A program made the position numbers and the translations under genes. Positions 9,076 to 19,537 of a stretch of 64,000 nt of DNA are shown here, one piece after another; position 1 is the first letter of the stretch; each line of letters begins with the position of its first letter. Under the pieces are notes generated by a model. The model did not search any database. It was not told where the DNA came from and was given only the letters and a program-made list of their open reading frames with translations. The DNA is from Hymenoscyphus infarciens (lineage: Eukaryota; Ascomycota; Leotiomycetes; Helotiales; Helotiaceae), in NCBI GenBank assembly GCA_001414345.1, contig LLCB01000209.1, positions 43,741-107,740 on the forward strand, read 5' to 3'.

Positions 9076-10650
9076 TTACGGGTCTAGAACCACCCTGCGA
9101 TATTCATTCAAACTGTCCGTAGTTATCGTTCCGGGGGTTAAAGTACTTCGGAGACAATAAGCAATAGCCTCTCCGATGCTAGTTGACCCACTGGCCCTAT
9201 TCAATACCGCTTGTAGGAGGAGTATATCATTGTCATTGTTCGGAATAAAGTATTTCTGCCAAGGAGAAAAGGGATTTGTTGAATATTGACTTCCTTCCGC
9301 GGCTCCAGGTAACGGCAGGCGAACTTTCTTAATCGGAGTGCCCAGTAGAATTTCAGTCAGAAAGATTCCCAGTCGAAATAGGTTTCCACTATTTGTTGCA
9401 AGTCCGCACCTGCAGTTCACGAAATCGTCATGAAGGAAGGTAAACTGTTCTGGCACAATCGCTGGTGGCGCTGGGATTTTCGGTCTGTGACAAACACGAC
9501 AGCTACAAATGAGAACTAACCAAGGCGTTCTCAGAAGAAGCAAGCCGCATTCTGCAACTCTATATGCTAATACAGCTTGTGTACGTTTCAACCGATGCAT
9601 TGGGCTGCCAAAATACCGTGGGAACTCATATCCGCCGAGAATCTGGCTGATAGTGCTTGCTGGCGAGGAGTAACTGCGGTCGTTCACGCTGTCATTTCTC
9701 ACCACGAAGTAATAGCCATATGCAGAAGATGCAAATCCACTCTCCCTACCCATTTTCTTATGAACGTACGTTGCTGCTTCTCTGAATGACATACTCGTAT
9801 TCGCTGGTGTGTGATTTACGGGACGGACTAAGGTTCGCATGCAGGTCCCCCAGGCATTAGGGCCATTGGCCTTAGTGATGAAGATGAAGTCAAACTTCTG
9901 TTTGTGGGCCACGAATGGGAGGTTGTTATTTCGACGAATCTCTTGTTTTTGGATAGTGGGTTCCTTGAATGCGTCGGTATCTAGGAAATCGAGAACCAGG
10001 TGAATGGAAAAGTCCACAGTGTCGGTAGTGGTCCAAGAATTGTAAAGCCCCTGGGATGCTCCATGTAGGTATGAGGAATTTGCAAGCCGAACAAGTAGAT
10101 AGTCGCGTGCGTGCTTGTGTATCTCCTTCCGTGTCACCTCTTCGGAGGAAATGTCGGGATTTTCCCGTCGAAAGAAACTTTTAGAATCTCTTTCCAGCAT
10201 GTTCATACACTCGTTCACCCTTTTTTCGAAGGCTTCCAGCTTTTTCTTATTTCTGAAGACATGCTTGATTCTCTTCTTGAGACTGCCGCTTTCCAATTGA
10301 TCCACCCACCAAGGCTTGAACTGGTCAATCGCCCCTTGAAAATTCTCCACGCAGTCTTTGATGTGTTGACAGCCCTCCTCCCCCCAGTGCGCTATATAAA
10401 GCAACGCAATTTGTTCTTTAACTTCTGCTTCCATTCCTTCTGCTTGTCCCTCCATATATGTCATCCAGTCTGTGTGCCAGGTGCGCATATACGCTTCGGC
10501 ACTTTTAAGTTGCGTTGCGGCCAGTTTGCGGTCTCCCTCGGCATTGTTCCAATTGTCTCTATCGGCATTGATTGTGTCAACGCAGTTTCGAAGGAAGGTA
10601 TATATTGCAATCGTGCTGGTGACAATTGCGACGGCTTCGGGTATAGCCAT
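9076..10650 (-). CDS. HeLo-like / DUF7580-type cell-death protein
   Basis: Uninterrupted frame of 524 residues. The N-terminus (MAIPEAVAIVTSTIAIYTFL) is a hydrophobic helix followed by charged helices, the layout of HeLo/HeLo-like membrane-acting domains of fungal incompatibility proteins. The C-terminal third shows the pattern I associate with DUF7580: AECGLLLLRTPWL near residue 370, then NLFRLGIFLTEILLGTPIKK, then a final helix with AIAYCLRSTLTPGT. No nucleotide-binding domain or repeat domain is attached. The start is the first ATG and lies 142 bp from the divergent patatin gene, so the two probably share a promoter. HeLo domains permeabilise membranes when activated; that role here is inferred from the family. 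The domain call is from pattern memory, without a profile search. Confidence 0.7.
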   Translation of the reverse strand: MAIPEAVAIVTSTIAIYTFLRNCVDTINADRDNWNNAEGDRKLAATQLKSAEAYMRTWHTDWMTYMEGQAEGMEAEVKEQIALLYIAHWGEEGCQHIKDCVENFQGAIDQFKPWWVDQLESGSLKKRIKHVFRNKKKLEAFEKRVNECMNMLERDSKSFFRRENPDISSEEVTRKEIHKHARDYLLVRLANSSYLHGASQGLYNSWTTTDTVDFSIHLVLDFLDTDAFKEPTIQKQEIRRNNNLPFVAHKQKFDFIFITKANGPNAWGTCMRTLVRPVNHTPANTSMSFREAATYVHKKMGRESGFASSAYGYYFVVRNDSVNDRSYSSPASTISQILGGYEFPRYFGSPMHRLKRTQAVLAYRVAECGLLLLRTPWLVLICSCRVCHRPKIPAPPAIVPEQFTFLHDDFVNCRCGLATNSGNLFRLGIFLTEILLGTPIKKVRLPLPGAAEGSQYSTNPFSPWQKYFIPNNDNDILLLQAVLNRASGSTSIGEAIAYCLRSTLTPGTITTDSLNEYRRVVLDP

Positions 10651-10792
10651 GTTGCCGCGATCGGTACTCGAGCACAGGGACGTCCGGTGACGTGTGAACT
10701 GGCTTTTGATTTCGAATAAGTATAAACAATGTGTTTGTTGAGCATCATATCAATAGCCTTGTGGTAGTATGGGCTGTTGGAAGAGCTGAAAA
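10651..10792. promoter_or_regulatory. Shared 142-bp promoter of the HeLo-like and patatin genes
   Basis: The two start codons point away from each other across only 142 bp. The spacer includes an AGTATAAACAATG stretch near 10,716. So short a gap implies overlapping regulatory sites and probably co-expression; this is inference. Confidence 0.55.
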
Positions 10793-13099
10793 ATGACCGT
10801 GTCTATTTTTAGCATCGAGACACGGGAGAAAAAACAAAACATTCAACAGCCCGGTCTGAAAACCCTTTCTCTACAACCTCAAATCATTATTCTTCAAGGG
10901 GAACCAGACGCTATGCGCTCATATACTGAAACAGCAGTGTTGGAAGACGCCGGGAAAGCGATACCTTTGACAGCAATTCCATTGGTGTCGAAGTTTGAGA
11001 TACTGGAGAGACTCTTGGAAGAAACATGCGCCGATCAGGAATCAACTCTTGTAATCCAGATCAAAACAAAATCAGGTCGTCAAACTTCGACGGAAGCTTT
11101 CCTGGATTCAGGTTCAGAATTGAGCTTCATCTCCGAAAGCCTGTACACCCATTTAATGACCTCTGAAGATGATGATACTCACGAAGCAACAACCGCCGAC
11201 ACACCCACAACAAACGCGGAAGGCCCGGGAATCTTGCTAAGCTGGTCAAAGGGCGACAATTCACTATATGCAGAATCTGAATTCTGCATATCACCCTCGA
11301 GTTTACCCGCGGACATAATCTTAGGGCATCAATCTTTGAAACTGGGGAAGATATTTGACCGACGTATATTCCGTTCCTGTTTCCAAAGACTAAGATTGTG
11401 GGCTGCTGATATCAGCGATCAAACCGCATCCCCAGATGCTCCCGTAGGTCATGTATTGCAGGTGTTGGAAGACTCACAAGCTGGGGAGTCAGGGCTTGAA
11501 AGATTAGTCCACAATTCTTTCGATACCATGCTTCAAAGTATCAAAGCTATTCGTGCAATGATGGATCCTACCTTAACCCCCCCACAACCCCATAAAATTT
11601 ACCAAGAGGAGGTGGGTGTAGAAATTGAAAAGCTATCCCATGCGTTTTCTCGACTCGGCGGTCTCGTTGAATCGATTCGCAAGGTATTCACAACAGCCCT
11701 GGAAAGGCAGGAACCGCCACGCGGAAATACAATTCTTTCTTTTGGTGAGCTTTTGAGTACAGTTCTTTCAAATGCGCAGGGCTGACTTGTTGAATAACAG
11801 ACGGTGGTGGCATCCGAAGCTACTCCAGCATTCTCATCTTGCGGGCATTGATGTATGAAATAGAAAGTGCGACAAGGGAGATGGAGGATACAACCTGTGG
11901 TTCCCTAAAAAGTATGCAAAAAGACAGTCTGGCCCGCGATTTTTTTGATTATATGTTTGGGGTTAGTAGTGGAGGGTAAGTTTTGCATTCTCTCAAAATT
12001 TCTCGTTCACTCCGCTAAAAACTTTAGTCTTCTTGCTATCATGTTTGGGCGACTGAGGATGTCTGTTCCGCGGAGCTTAAGTTCCTTTGAAAAGTATTCC
12101 GCTGCTATTTTGGACCACCCTCGCCGTTTCAGCAGTTTCGTAGGGGTCCCTGGGAGCAAGTATAGCACCAAAATCGTAGAAGCTGCCATTCAAGATTGTG
12201 TTAAAGTGGAGGGGCCGGATTCGACTCGGTCGTGGAAAAGAGACGTTTTTGTAACTCCAGGCGATCCCTGCAAATCGTAAGTTTGATTACTTGTTTGCTT
12301 TCGTTCGTGTGCTCACTTATCGTTCAGCGGTGTCTTTACTCGACGAAGTACGAGTAACGAACAGAATAACAGCCAGTACCTGTTCCGGACTTATCGCTCA
12401 GATAAAGAAACACAACCATTGAGCACCATTACCCAAATCGCAAGAGCCGCAATTGCTATACCAACAGTTCTCACCCCTGTTACTGTGAATGGATTCAGCT
12501 TCAGCGACGGAGGTTTTGGCACGAATAATCCTTCTTTTTCTGCTCTTCGCGAAGTGCTAGACATCACCAAAGCAGCAACAAAAACCGAACATAATTCCGC
12601 AAGACCGAAGCCTGCCGTGAGTGTACTCGTCAGCATTGGCACTGGAAAACGTGGGAATCAATCGTCATATAGAGTTCCAAAACCATTTCGAGGCTCTCGT
12701 GATCTGAAAAACATTGTGGGACTTCTATCTTCTGCCCGGACACTTTTAACAGATGCCGAAAACGTACACCAGGAACTTTTAAGCACTCTTCCATTAATGG
12801 TTGAGGGACAAATTCAATACTTCCGTTTCAATGTTGAGGTTGGACTCGAGAATACCTTGCTCGGATCTCCTCCACGCTCAAAGACAGCCTCGATTTTGGA
12901 GGCTATCTCAAGAGCAACCAACGATTATCTCAAATCAGAAGAAGTCAAGGATAACTTACGGAAATGTGCAAAGGCTTTAGTGATGGCCAGACGATACAGA
13001 ACACCCCCAAAAATTATTCCAGTTCCCGTCTATCAAACATCTTCGGGACCGTCAGACTTAGCAACAGTACTGCTCAGCAAAGATAAAACAAGGACATGA
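10793..13099 (+). CDS. Retropepsin-like segment fused to a patatin-like phospholipase
   Basis: Four exons: 10793-11744, 11801-11975, 12028-12276 and 12328-13099, all frames joining, about 715 residues. Residues 1-317 carry AFLDSGSELSFIS (DSG at 105-107) and ADIILGHQSL (about 173-182), the active-site and ILG motifs of retropepsin-like aspartic proteases. From residue 313 the patatin fold starts: ILSFDGGGIRSYS (oxyanion GGGIR), GVSSGG (nucleophile Ser374 in GxSxG), MFGRLRM, YSTK, LFRTYRS, and FSDGGFGTNNPS with the catalytic Asp520, then VSIGTG. The Ser-Asp dyad is intact, so it should hydrolyse lipid acyl esters. No NACHT or NB-ARC domain follows. Patatins occur as effector domains in fungal NLR-type death proteins (for example N. 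crassa PLP-1). The N-terminal call is the less certain part; a degenerate domain is possible. Confidence 0.8.
11745..11800 (+). other. Intron 1 of the patatin gene
   Basis: GTGAGC donor, GCTGAC branch and AATAACAG acceptor, 56 bp. It joins TTT-G to AC-GGT, restoring the patatin start ILSFDGGGIRS. Introns 2 (11976-12027) and 3 (12277-12327) are also GT-AG, 52 and 51 bp, and restore SSGGLLAIMFGRLRM and CKSGVFTRR. Confidence 0.85.
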
Positions 13100-14107
13100 A
13101 ACTGATGGAAAAGGAAAACAAGCGGTACCAGCACAAGTATCTTGACGACATTATTCTTCCACATTCTATTTTTAGTATTTTGATATATTTTCCCAGTTTG
13201 GATGTCAAAGGCTTTTTTTTTTACCAATTATGTTCACACTTATTTCCATCACCATCGTTTGATCTTTCTCAGCAAGTCTCACTTTCTGACAATATTTGTA
13301 CCATTCTTCTATTTAGCTTGACAGCTTTCTCATCTTCTTGGCTTATGAGTTTGACGTACCTTAGTTGGATTTATTCGCATTTCTCGTTCAGATTTGACTT
13401 CCCGTAGCAGACCTTCACTTTTATTCCATCCAATAGATTGAACAAGCTCTCAATATCCCAGTCGATGTCTAGCAGGAGGTAAATTCAAACTTATCTGAAT
13501 TCTTTTCTCCTCGAGCCGAAATTTACCGCCCCGAAATTTGCCCCCTTTCCTTTCCAGCCCTTCCTCTCATTAGACAACTATTCACCAGTTCTCCATTCAC
13601 CACCCCACTCCCAAATTTCCCCACAGATCTATTTCCTCTCTCAAATACATCACCTATCCATCACCTATTACATTACTTCAAAGTACACTCGCTAACAAGT
13701 CACCACAAACAAACCCACCCCTCAAGGCACCTCTCAACGCAAGAGGCCTTATAAATCCGCATGAATTTGAGAGTAACAAAAAAAAAGAGCAGAATATATA
13801 CTATCTCCTCCTTCATACGGAACGGAGAACAGGCGATAGGCTTATCTCAGTTATAGCGGTTGAAATCTCCTCGCTTAGACGCTTCTAGGTCTTAGAATAC
13901 GGAAAGATACCTCGTTCTAGTAGAATATAACAGAATAAGATAACTTCTCTTATTACATAGAGAATTATAAAAGAAGGATTAGAGTAGCAAAGAAAGCTAA
14001 GAAGAGAGGCTAGGAATAGAAAGACTAACTCGGCTAAGTAGAAGAGAAGGAAAATTACTATCTAAAATTAATAATCTAAACCTATTTCCCCTATTCTCCT
14101 CTATTAT
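13100..14107. other. Intergenic DNA downstream of the patatin gene
   Basis: T-rich 3' flank, then C/T-rich sequence, then AT-rich sequence from about 13,770. The small frames at 13,096-13,407 have no protein character. No further feature seen. Confidence 0.55.
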
Positions 14108-14631
14108 TAATAGCTCGGTCCACCTCTCACCCAATCCGCTTCACGTATTAGGTGAGGGAGGGCAATACGATAAAACCAGCAATACGACCACTTTTACTTT
14201 ACACTAAAATACGTTGTTTTTAAAATTATATAATAAAACAACAACGCTTTATTATATTCTAATTTTAATTAGAATCTCTTATTTTAAACTTAATAAATAG
14301 AAATATAAAGTAAGATTTAATAATCTAGTATCTATCTAGTTCTTAAATCTAACTTCTAAGAAAGCTACTACTAAATCTCTAGAAAATTTTAGTAAAGCCT
14401 AGAATATAGAAGATAGAATTATATTTTAAAGATTGAATATAAGTTTAAGATATATATTAATAGTAGGAACCTATTAGAGTAGTTTTAGTAGCAAAGGTGG
14501 GGAGTTATTAGAGGCTAGTTAAGGCGATTTTGGTGTAAAGTAAAAGTGGTCGTATTGCTGGTTTTATCGTATTGCCCTCCCTCACCTAATACGCGAAAGC
14601 GGATTAGGTGAGAAGTGGAGCCGAACGATTA
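14108..14631. mobile_element. MITE-like inverted-repeat element, copy 1 (524 bp)
   Basis: Ends run inward from TAATAGCTCGGTCC on the left and, inverted, from TAATCGTTCGGCTCC on the right. They share ~95 bp including CACCCAATCCGCTT, GCAATACGATAAAACCAGCA and ATACGACCACTTTT. The interior is AT-rich and non-coding. The same element occurs at 38,197-38,896. TA at the tips suggests a Tc1/mariner-type target. Confidence 0.8.
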
Positions 14632-15878
14632 CTACTAGGTATAGATAAGAGAATAAGACTATCTAGAAAAAGAAAGAAAAGGATTAAGGAAAAATTATAT
14701 AAGATGTAATAAGATATAATAAAGTAGAATAGCTATAAAAAAAGTAGAGAAAGGCATAGATAAGAGTGTTAAGGTAGGATAGAAGTACTAAATCTAGCTA
14801 GGAAATGTTAAACGCTACATTACTTCAAACGCAGTTCTAGTAACAGTGCTCGGATTATTCTCTCTTCTTTCGTCATAGCGTTGTAAGAATTTACAGTCGC
14901 AAGTGTTATACTAGCAACGAGTATAGTCTCAAAGTACTTATCCCAAGCATTTAGCAGGATGATGATAGGATTTGAGAATTGATAACCTATAAGCTAACGC
15001 GTACCCCACGATCCAACACCCAACACAATCCAACACACAACGCGTACCCCACGAAACTACCAACAGTTAACCCACACGTAACCAACCCCTCAACCCTCTC
15101 ATAACCCACAGCTTACACCACAACTCACCACCTCCCACAATTTACTCGCGAAGAAAGCAAAAAGTCTTCGTAAACAAAAAGAACATTATCGTATCGGGTG
15201 GAAGATATATATATATATGATTCCATATCATATTACTGATAAAGAATCCTTTCTATTAGTACCCCAAGTCCTAACAAAAGCTGTAGCCTAACTCCAAGGA
15301 CAAGTAGTAAGAAGAAACAGAAGAGAAATTGCCTAAAAAGGAATCACCAAAAAATGAATCACTAAGTCAGTTAGTTAGTCACTAAAGCCAAAGTCGAACA
15401 CGTGAAATACAACATAAAAAAGTAATCTTGTAATTCTTCTCGCCATCCATCTGTTCTTTCTGTTTATAAATAAAATCTATCTCTATTTCTACACTTCCTT
15501 CTCTTCTCCGTCCCAGCCAACCCCATCATGCAAAGAAATAATCCACATCTTGCCCAGCCAGCTCAGCGCAAAACAAGCAACAAGAAAAGTCTGAAACCTC
15601 CAGGGTAATTCCCATCTATATATACATCCCAAAACATTCCCATGCCCCCCCCCAAAAAGCCACCTCCAACATGCCCATAACTCCATGCTAAATATCGAAT
15701 GACCAAAGAAAATCAAAAAGTCCACAAAAACTACAACAGAGGGCTACCACCCCCATTTTTCAAATGCCCAAAAACAAGATTTCCTCCCAAGCCCATAACT
15801 CATACACTTCGATGCCCATCACAGGCATCATCTCATGATACAAAAGGAAGAACCAAGTTTTTAAAAAAAATAGAGAAT
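14632..15878. other. Intergenic DNA between the MITE and the low-complexity gene
   Basis: AT-rich up to ~14,800, then A/C-rich sequence containing a degenerate direct repeat of a CAACGCGTACCCCACGA-like unit (about 14,996 and 15,040). It includes the likely 3' UTR of the minus-strand gene at 15,879. No gene supported. Confidence 0.5.
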
Positions 15879-17039
15879 CTATTTCGCACCCCCAATAATA
15901 GAGCCACCAAGATAGCCAGCTTCACTCAACAACTCCTCAAGGGCAGTCATCCGAGAGAGATCCGTCTCGCCCGCAGCAACAGCACCCCCGAAAGTCATCC
16001 TCGAGTTAGGAGAAGGGGCATCCTTGCGCGGAGTATTTTGAGTAGAATAATCATCCTCCGGAAGACTATAGCCAGTAAACCCACGTCCCTCAGCGGTCTC
16101 CAAGATAGGACTATATGTAAACTCATCACTGTCCTCGGAATCTGCAACGAGATACTCCTCATCTTCCTCGTCACCGGAGCCGTTGAAGGCGAAAGTGCTA
16201 TCTGCAGGAGGACCGTTCAGGGTAGAAACGGTCGAGGTAGAGAAGTGTGATCGAGGTTGGAGAATCGAGGTGGAGACGGTGGACGTAGAGAAGTGAGAGC
16301 GTGGCATGTCCGAAGTAGAAAATGTTGATGTGGAGAAATGCGACTTGGGTAGCTCTGCTACAGATGCAAAGGCTCGAAGTCGGAATGGTTGAGGGACCAG
16401 GTTGCCCTCTGGTAATTCGGGTAGTGGTTTGGATGTGCTAGTGGCAGCACGCCTAGATTCTGGAGAACCAAGTCCAATTGGTGGTGGTGACAGCTGTGTA
16501 AAGATACCTCGATCGTACAAGGTACTGAAGTTGACTTGGCTGGCGAAGTTGTCGTCATCCTCTCCCTCTTCCACAATCTCGTCTGGGATGTCGAATGCAG
16601 CCACGGAAAAGTGACTGGCTTCGCGAGGTAGTGATGAAAGTCCCATTGCAGTCGTCTTCTCTTGAGAATTCGAGCGTCTGCGAGCTGCCAATGATTGGGG
16701 TGAGGTGGTGCGCGTATGAGGTACTGATGCGACTTGTCTGGGCGAGTAACCCCGAGGACTAACTATTGCTACTCTGCCAAGGGACGCAGAACGTCCCCGG
16801 CTATCCAACTCTTGTGGTGATCGAAGACCAAAGAATGATCGCGGTGACCATAATGACTTGTCAGACTTGGGAGAGACTGATCGAGCAGGCCTCTTGGGTG
16901 AAGGTAGAGTAGGTGAGTATAAATTCGGTGAAGTGTTGGATCGTCTTGTGGCCATTGGAGTTGGTGGTGGAGGGCGGGGAGCCACAAATTTATCGGCAGG
17001 GTTCATGGTCATGATGTCTCCAATGGTCATCGAGCTCAC
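15879..17039 (-). CDS. Low-complexity Ser/Pro-rich protein with triple SHFSTST repeat
   Basis: Frame of 386 residues, intronless. I do not recognise a named family. It is rich in Ser, Pro and basic residues in the first half, with many SP sites (SPRGYSP, SPKSDKS, SPKR) that would suit proline-directed kinases. A central acidic patch (EIVEEGEDDDNF) precedes three near-identical units, PKSHFSTSTFSTS, PRSHFSTSTVSTS and PRSHFSTSTVST (residues 231-243, 247-259, 262-273). A second acidic patch (GDEEDEEYLVADSEDSDE) follows, and the end (RMTALEELLSEAGYLGGSIIGG) is short and non-repetitive. No signal peptide or membrane segment is seen, so it is probably an intrinsically disordered cytosolic or nuclear protein. 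Downstream in-frame ATGs near the start make the exact start uncertain by a few residues. Confidence 0.75.
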   Translation of the reverse strand: MSSMTIGDIMTMNPADKFVAPRPPPPTPMATRRSNTSPNLYSPTLPSPKRPARSVSPKSDKSLWSPRSFFGLRSPQELDSRGRSASLGRVAIVSPRGYSPRQVASVPHTRTTSPQSLAARRRSNSQEKTTAMGLSSLPREASHFSVAAFDIPDEIVEEGEDDDNFASQVNFSTLYDRGIFTQLSPPPIGLGSPESRRAATSTSKPLPELPEGNLVPQPFRLRAFASVAELPKSHFSTSTFSTSDMPRSHFSTSTVSTSILQPRSHFSTSTVSTLNGPPADSTFAFNGSGDEEDEEYLVADSEDSDEFTYSPILETAEGRGFTGYSLPEDDYSTQNTPRKDAPSPNSRMTFGGAVAAGETDLSRMTALEELLSEAGYLGGSIIGGAK

Positions 17040-18770
17040 CGAAGCACTGCGTAGTCGAACGGGTTGGATCTCGACTGGTATTTGTAGAAGGTTGACTGGT
17101 TGACCGGGGAGATATGGACAGGATGTTGTGAATGGGATAGAGGGGTCGTGAACCTCAGTGCCGTTGTCCAGCTCATACTATATATCAATGAGGATGAGTA
17201 GGGTGCTCTGTTTTTAGTTTCGAATACAGCGAAGACATACGTAGTAATAATAAGTTGCACCCATCTTCAAACCACCTGTCCGTTTCGAACCATTGGCGCC
17301 GTCCCCATCGCAAATGATGTCGGTAAAGGAGTAGCAGCCTCGCCATTGGCCACGAGCGCGCTTAGTATCGTGTTCCATGGTATAATGTTTCGAGAAGTTG
17401 TCCCATGATCCAATTAGATGAACCGACTGCGTGTATGGGGATGTTTGCCTGCACTGCGTCAGCGGGATGAAACAAGGACCGGTAATTAAATGAAGACGAG
17501 AAACGAGTTGCTGTGCAGGGCAGGGCAAGGCAGGGTTGCACTGCGCTTAAATTGACGATGAGTGTGCGATGGGGGGCAGACTTCGGGGGCCAGATAAAAA
17601 TAAAGCTCCGCGGTGCGTGGACGGGTGGGTGCACAACCGTAAAAAGATGCGATGAGCCACCAAAGCCGTGACGAGGAGACGACTCGGAACTCATTCCTGC
17701 TCCTGACGCTTTTGCTAAAACGGTCTGAAGCAGAGACAAATTCTTCGAGTTGTAATGCCAAGAGGGGAGATATTCTCACGACCCCAATGAACATCGATCC
17801 AGATACTACTGCCCGAAGTAAATAGGTACTGACTGGTCCTCGTACGAGATGTATCACGACCCGAAGGAAGGAGAGACAGCCTCGATAGCGGATGAAGGTT
17901 GTACAAAAGGGAAGCGCATCTATTCTCCGACTGATCGCCTACCGACAACAATCCATCTTGACGTCGATCTCATCTTTCCAACAATCATTGACGGGGATGA
18001 TCGAGGCAAATTTCCGAACTGGAAGAGAAGGCCGAGATGTTTGAATTTATTCTCAACCACCCACGGATTTCAGTCGAAGCTTACTTCCAAACATCGACGA
18101 AATTCGCCGAGATAGAGTATCAAGGATCATCTCCTTGATTCTTGGAGGCAAAACGAAAGACATTGACACCATGATGGCAAGGAAGTGTGAGGTGGGGTTT
18201 GCTTGGGATATATTTAAAAAAAAAAAGGCATGACATACACCATGAAGGTAATGAGAGCGGTATCCATCATGTTTAATGCCGTTGTCGGGACCTGCCCGAG
18301 ATAAATGGTAGGTGTATGGTGTTGTCTAGTGGGTGGTGGATGGTGGATGGAGAATGCTGCCATGCAACGACGGGTGCGGACCGATGAATGAGTGACAAGA
18401 TGGGTTGAAGGATTAGTAGATGGTGTTTCCTCGTGTGCAGTTTCCCAAATCCGAGATTCTGGGTATCCAGAGGAAAGGATGAGAAAGAAAGGGGGGTAGG
18501 ATGAGGAGGATGAGGAGTAGGAGTAGGTGGAAGCGCTGTGGGGACCCAATGGAGGATGAATCGAGGGGTTTTGAGGGCGTAGATGGGGTTTTGAAACCGT
18601 GGTATGTAATTATCGCCGCAGCATGGCAATGATGTCAAAGTCGATACGATGCGGTAATGGACAACTGGGTGGCGATTATGGAGACCAGACTGCAAGCGTC
18701 GAGGAAGGGGAGGATCTTTATGCGTTGAAGATGGTCAGGTAGGAGTGGGTGATGAGGTGCTGCGGTGGAC

Positions 18771-18800
18771 GGGGACAGGCGGGGACAGGCGGGGACAGGA
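18771..18800. repeat. 10-bp GGGGACAGGC tandem repeat, three copies
   Basis: Three consecutive GGGGACAGG units. Confidence 0.85.
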
Positions 18801-18852
18801 ACAGGGACCGGCCTGAAAGGAGCTGGAGGCTGAAGATGGCCCAATATTAGAG

Positions 18853-18935
18853 AGAGCTGTAGCTGTAGTGTTGTAGTGTAGCTGTAGTGTAGCTGTAGTG
18901 TAGCTGTAGTGAGAGCTGTAGTGAGAGCTGTAGGC
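18853..18935. repeat. Minisatellite of GTAGCTGTAGT-like units
   Basis: At least six copies of a 10-13-bp unit built on AGCTGTAGTG. Confidence 0.85.
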
Positions 18936-19442
18936 GAAGCTGGAATTGCCAATCCAAGGGCGTCAGGGGTGATGTCTTATAATCCCCGCACTATTAAAAA
19001 AGGGGGCAGAAAGAAAGAAAAGAAAGTGCTCTCGCAGATTTGCACCTGGTTGGAGAGGAGAGGAGAGTCGAGTCTCATTAAATTGAAGTGGGGTTGGTGT
19101 TGAAGATAATCTCGACCATGGCAATGAATAGCCGTCCAAAGGGCGAGGAAGGAGGGCCCGCGAGGAAGGAGCGGCCGGCAGGCATCCGGTTCTGAATCGT
19201 AGCCAAAACGGGTTTGATCGTACGGAGTACACAGTCAGTACTCCGTACCCAGGTAGGTTAGGTGTAGGTACTTTGGGAAGCTCTGGTCAGCTTAATACCG
19301 GTGGGTGGTGGTGACGATGTGGTGGAGGTCGGGTGCACGTCTAACAACGTCGTCCGTCTATTCTTGACCAAGCAAGTACTTGTACTTGTGCTTCCTTCTA
19401 CACCTGCTGTTGGTGGGAGCATGTCTCTCTTATCTGGCTGTG

Positions 19443-19537
19443 TCTCGCTCTCGCTCTCGCCCTCGCCCTCCCTCGCCCTCGCCCTTTCTGCACAGCCGGG
19501 TAGGGTACGTAGGGTACGGAGGGTACGGAGGGTACCA
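19443..19537. repeat. Two adjacent simple repeats (CTCGCC and GGGTACGGA)
   Basis: 19,443-19,487 repeats TCGCTC/TCGCCC, and 19,497-19,537 repeats AGGGTACG/GAGGGTACG. Confidence 0.8.

Noticed and set aside
10111..10719. 202-codon frame opposite the HeLo-like gene
   Set aside because: It lies antisense to a better supported coding frame and shows no domain pattern.
12007..12189. Small antisense frames over the patatin exons
   Set aside because: They are shadows of the spliced patatin gene, whose catalytic motifs fix the coding strand.
10793..13099. NLR architecture for the patatin gene
   Set aside because: The frame stops soon after the patatin domain and no P-loop or repeat domain follows downstream.
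13096..13407. 103-codon frame after the patatin gene
   Set aside because: Phe/Ser-rich translation of T-rich 3' DNA, no family character.
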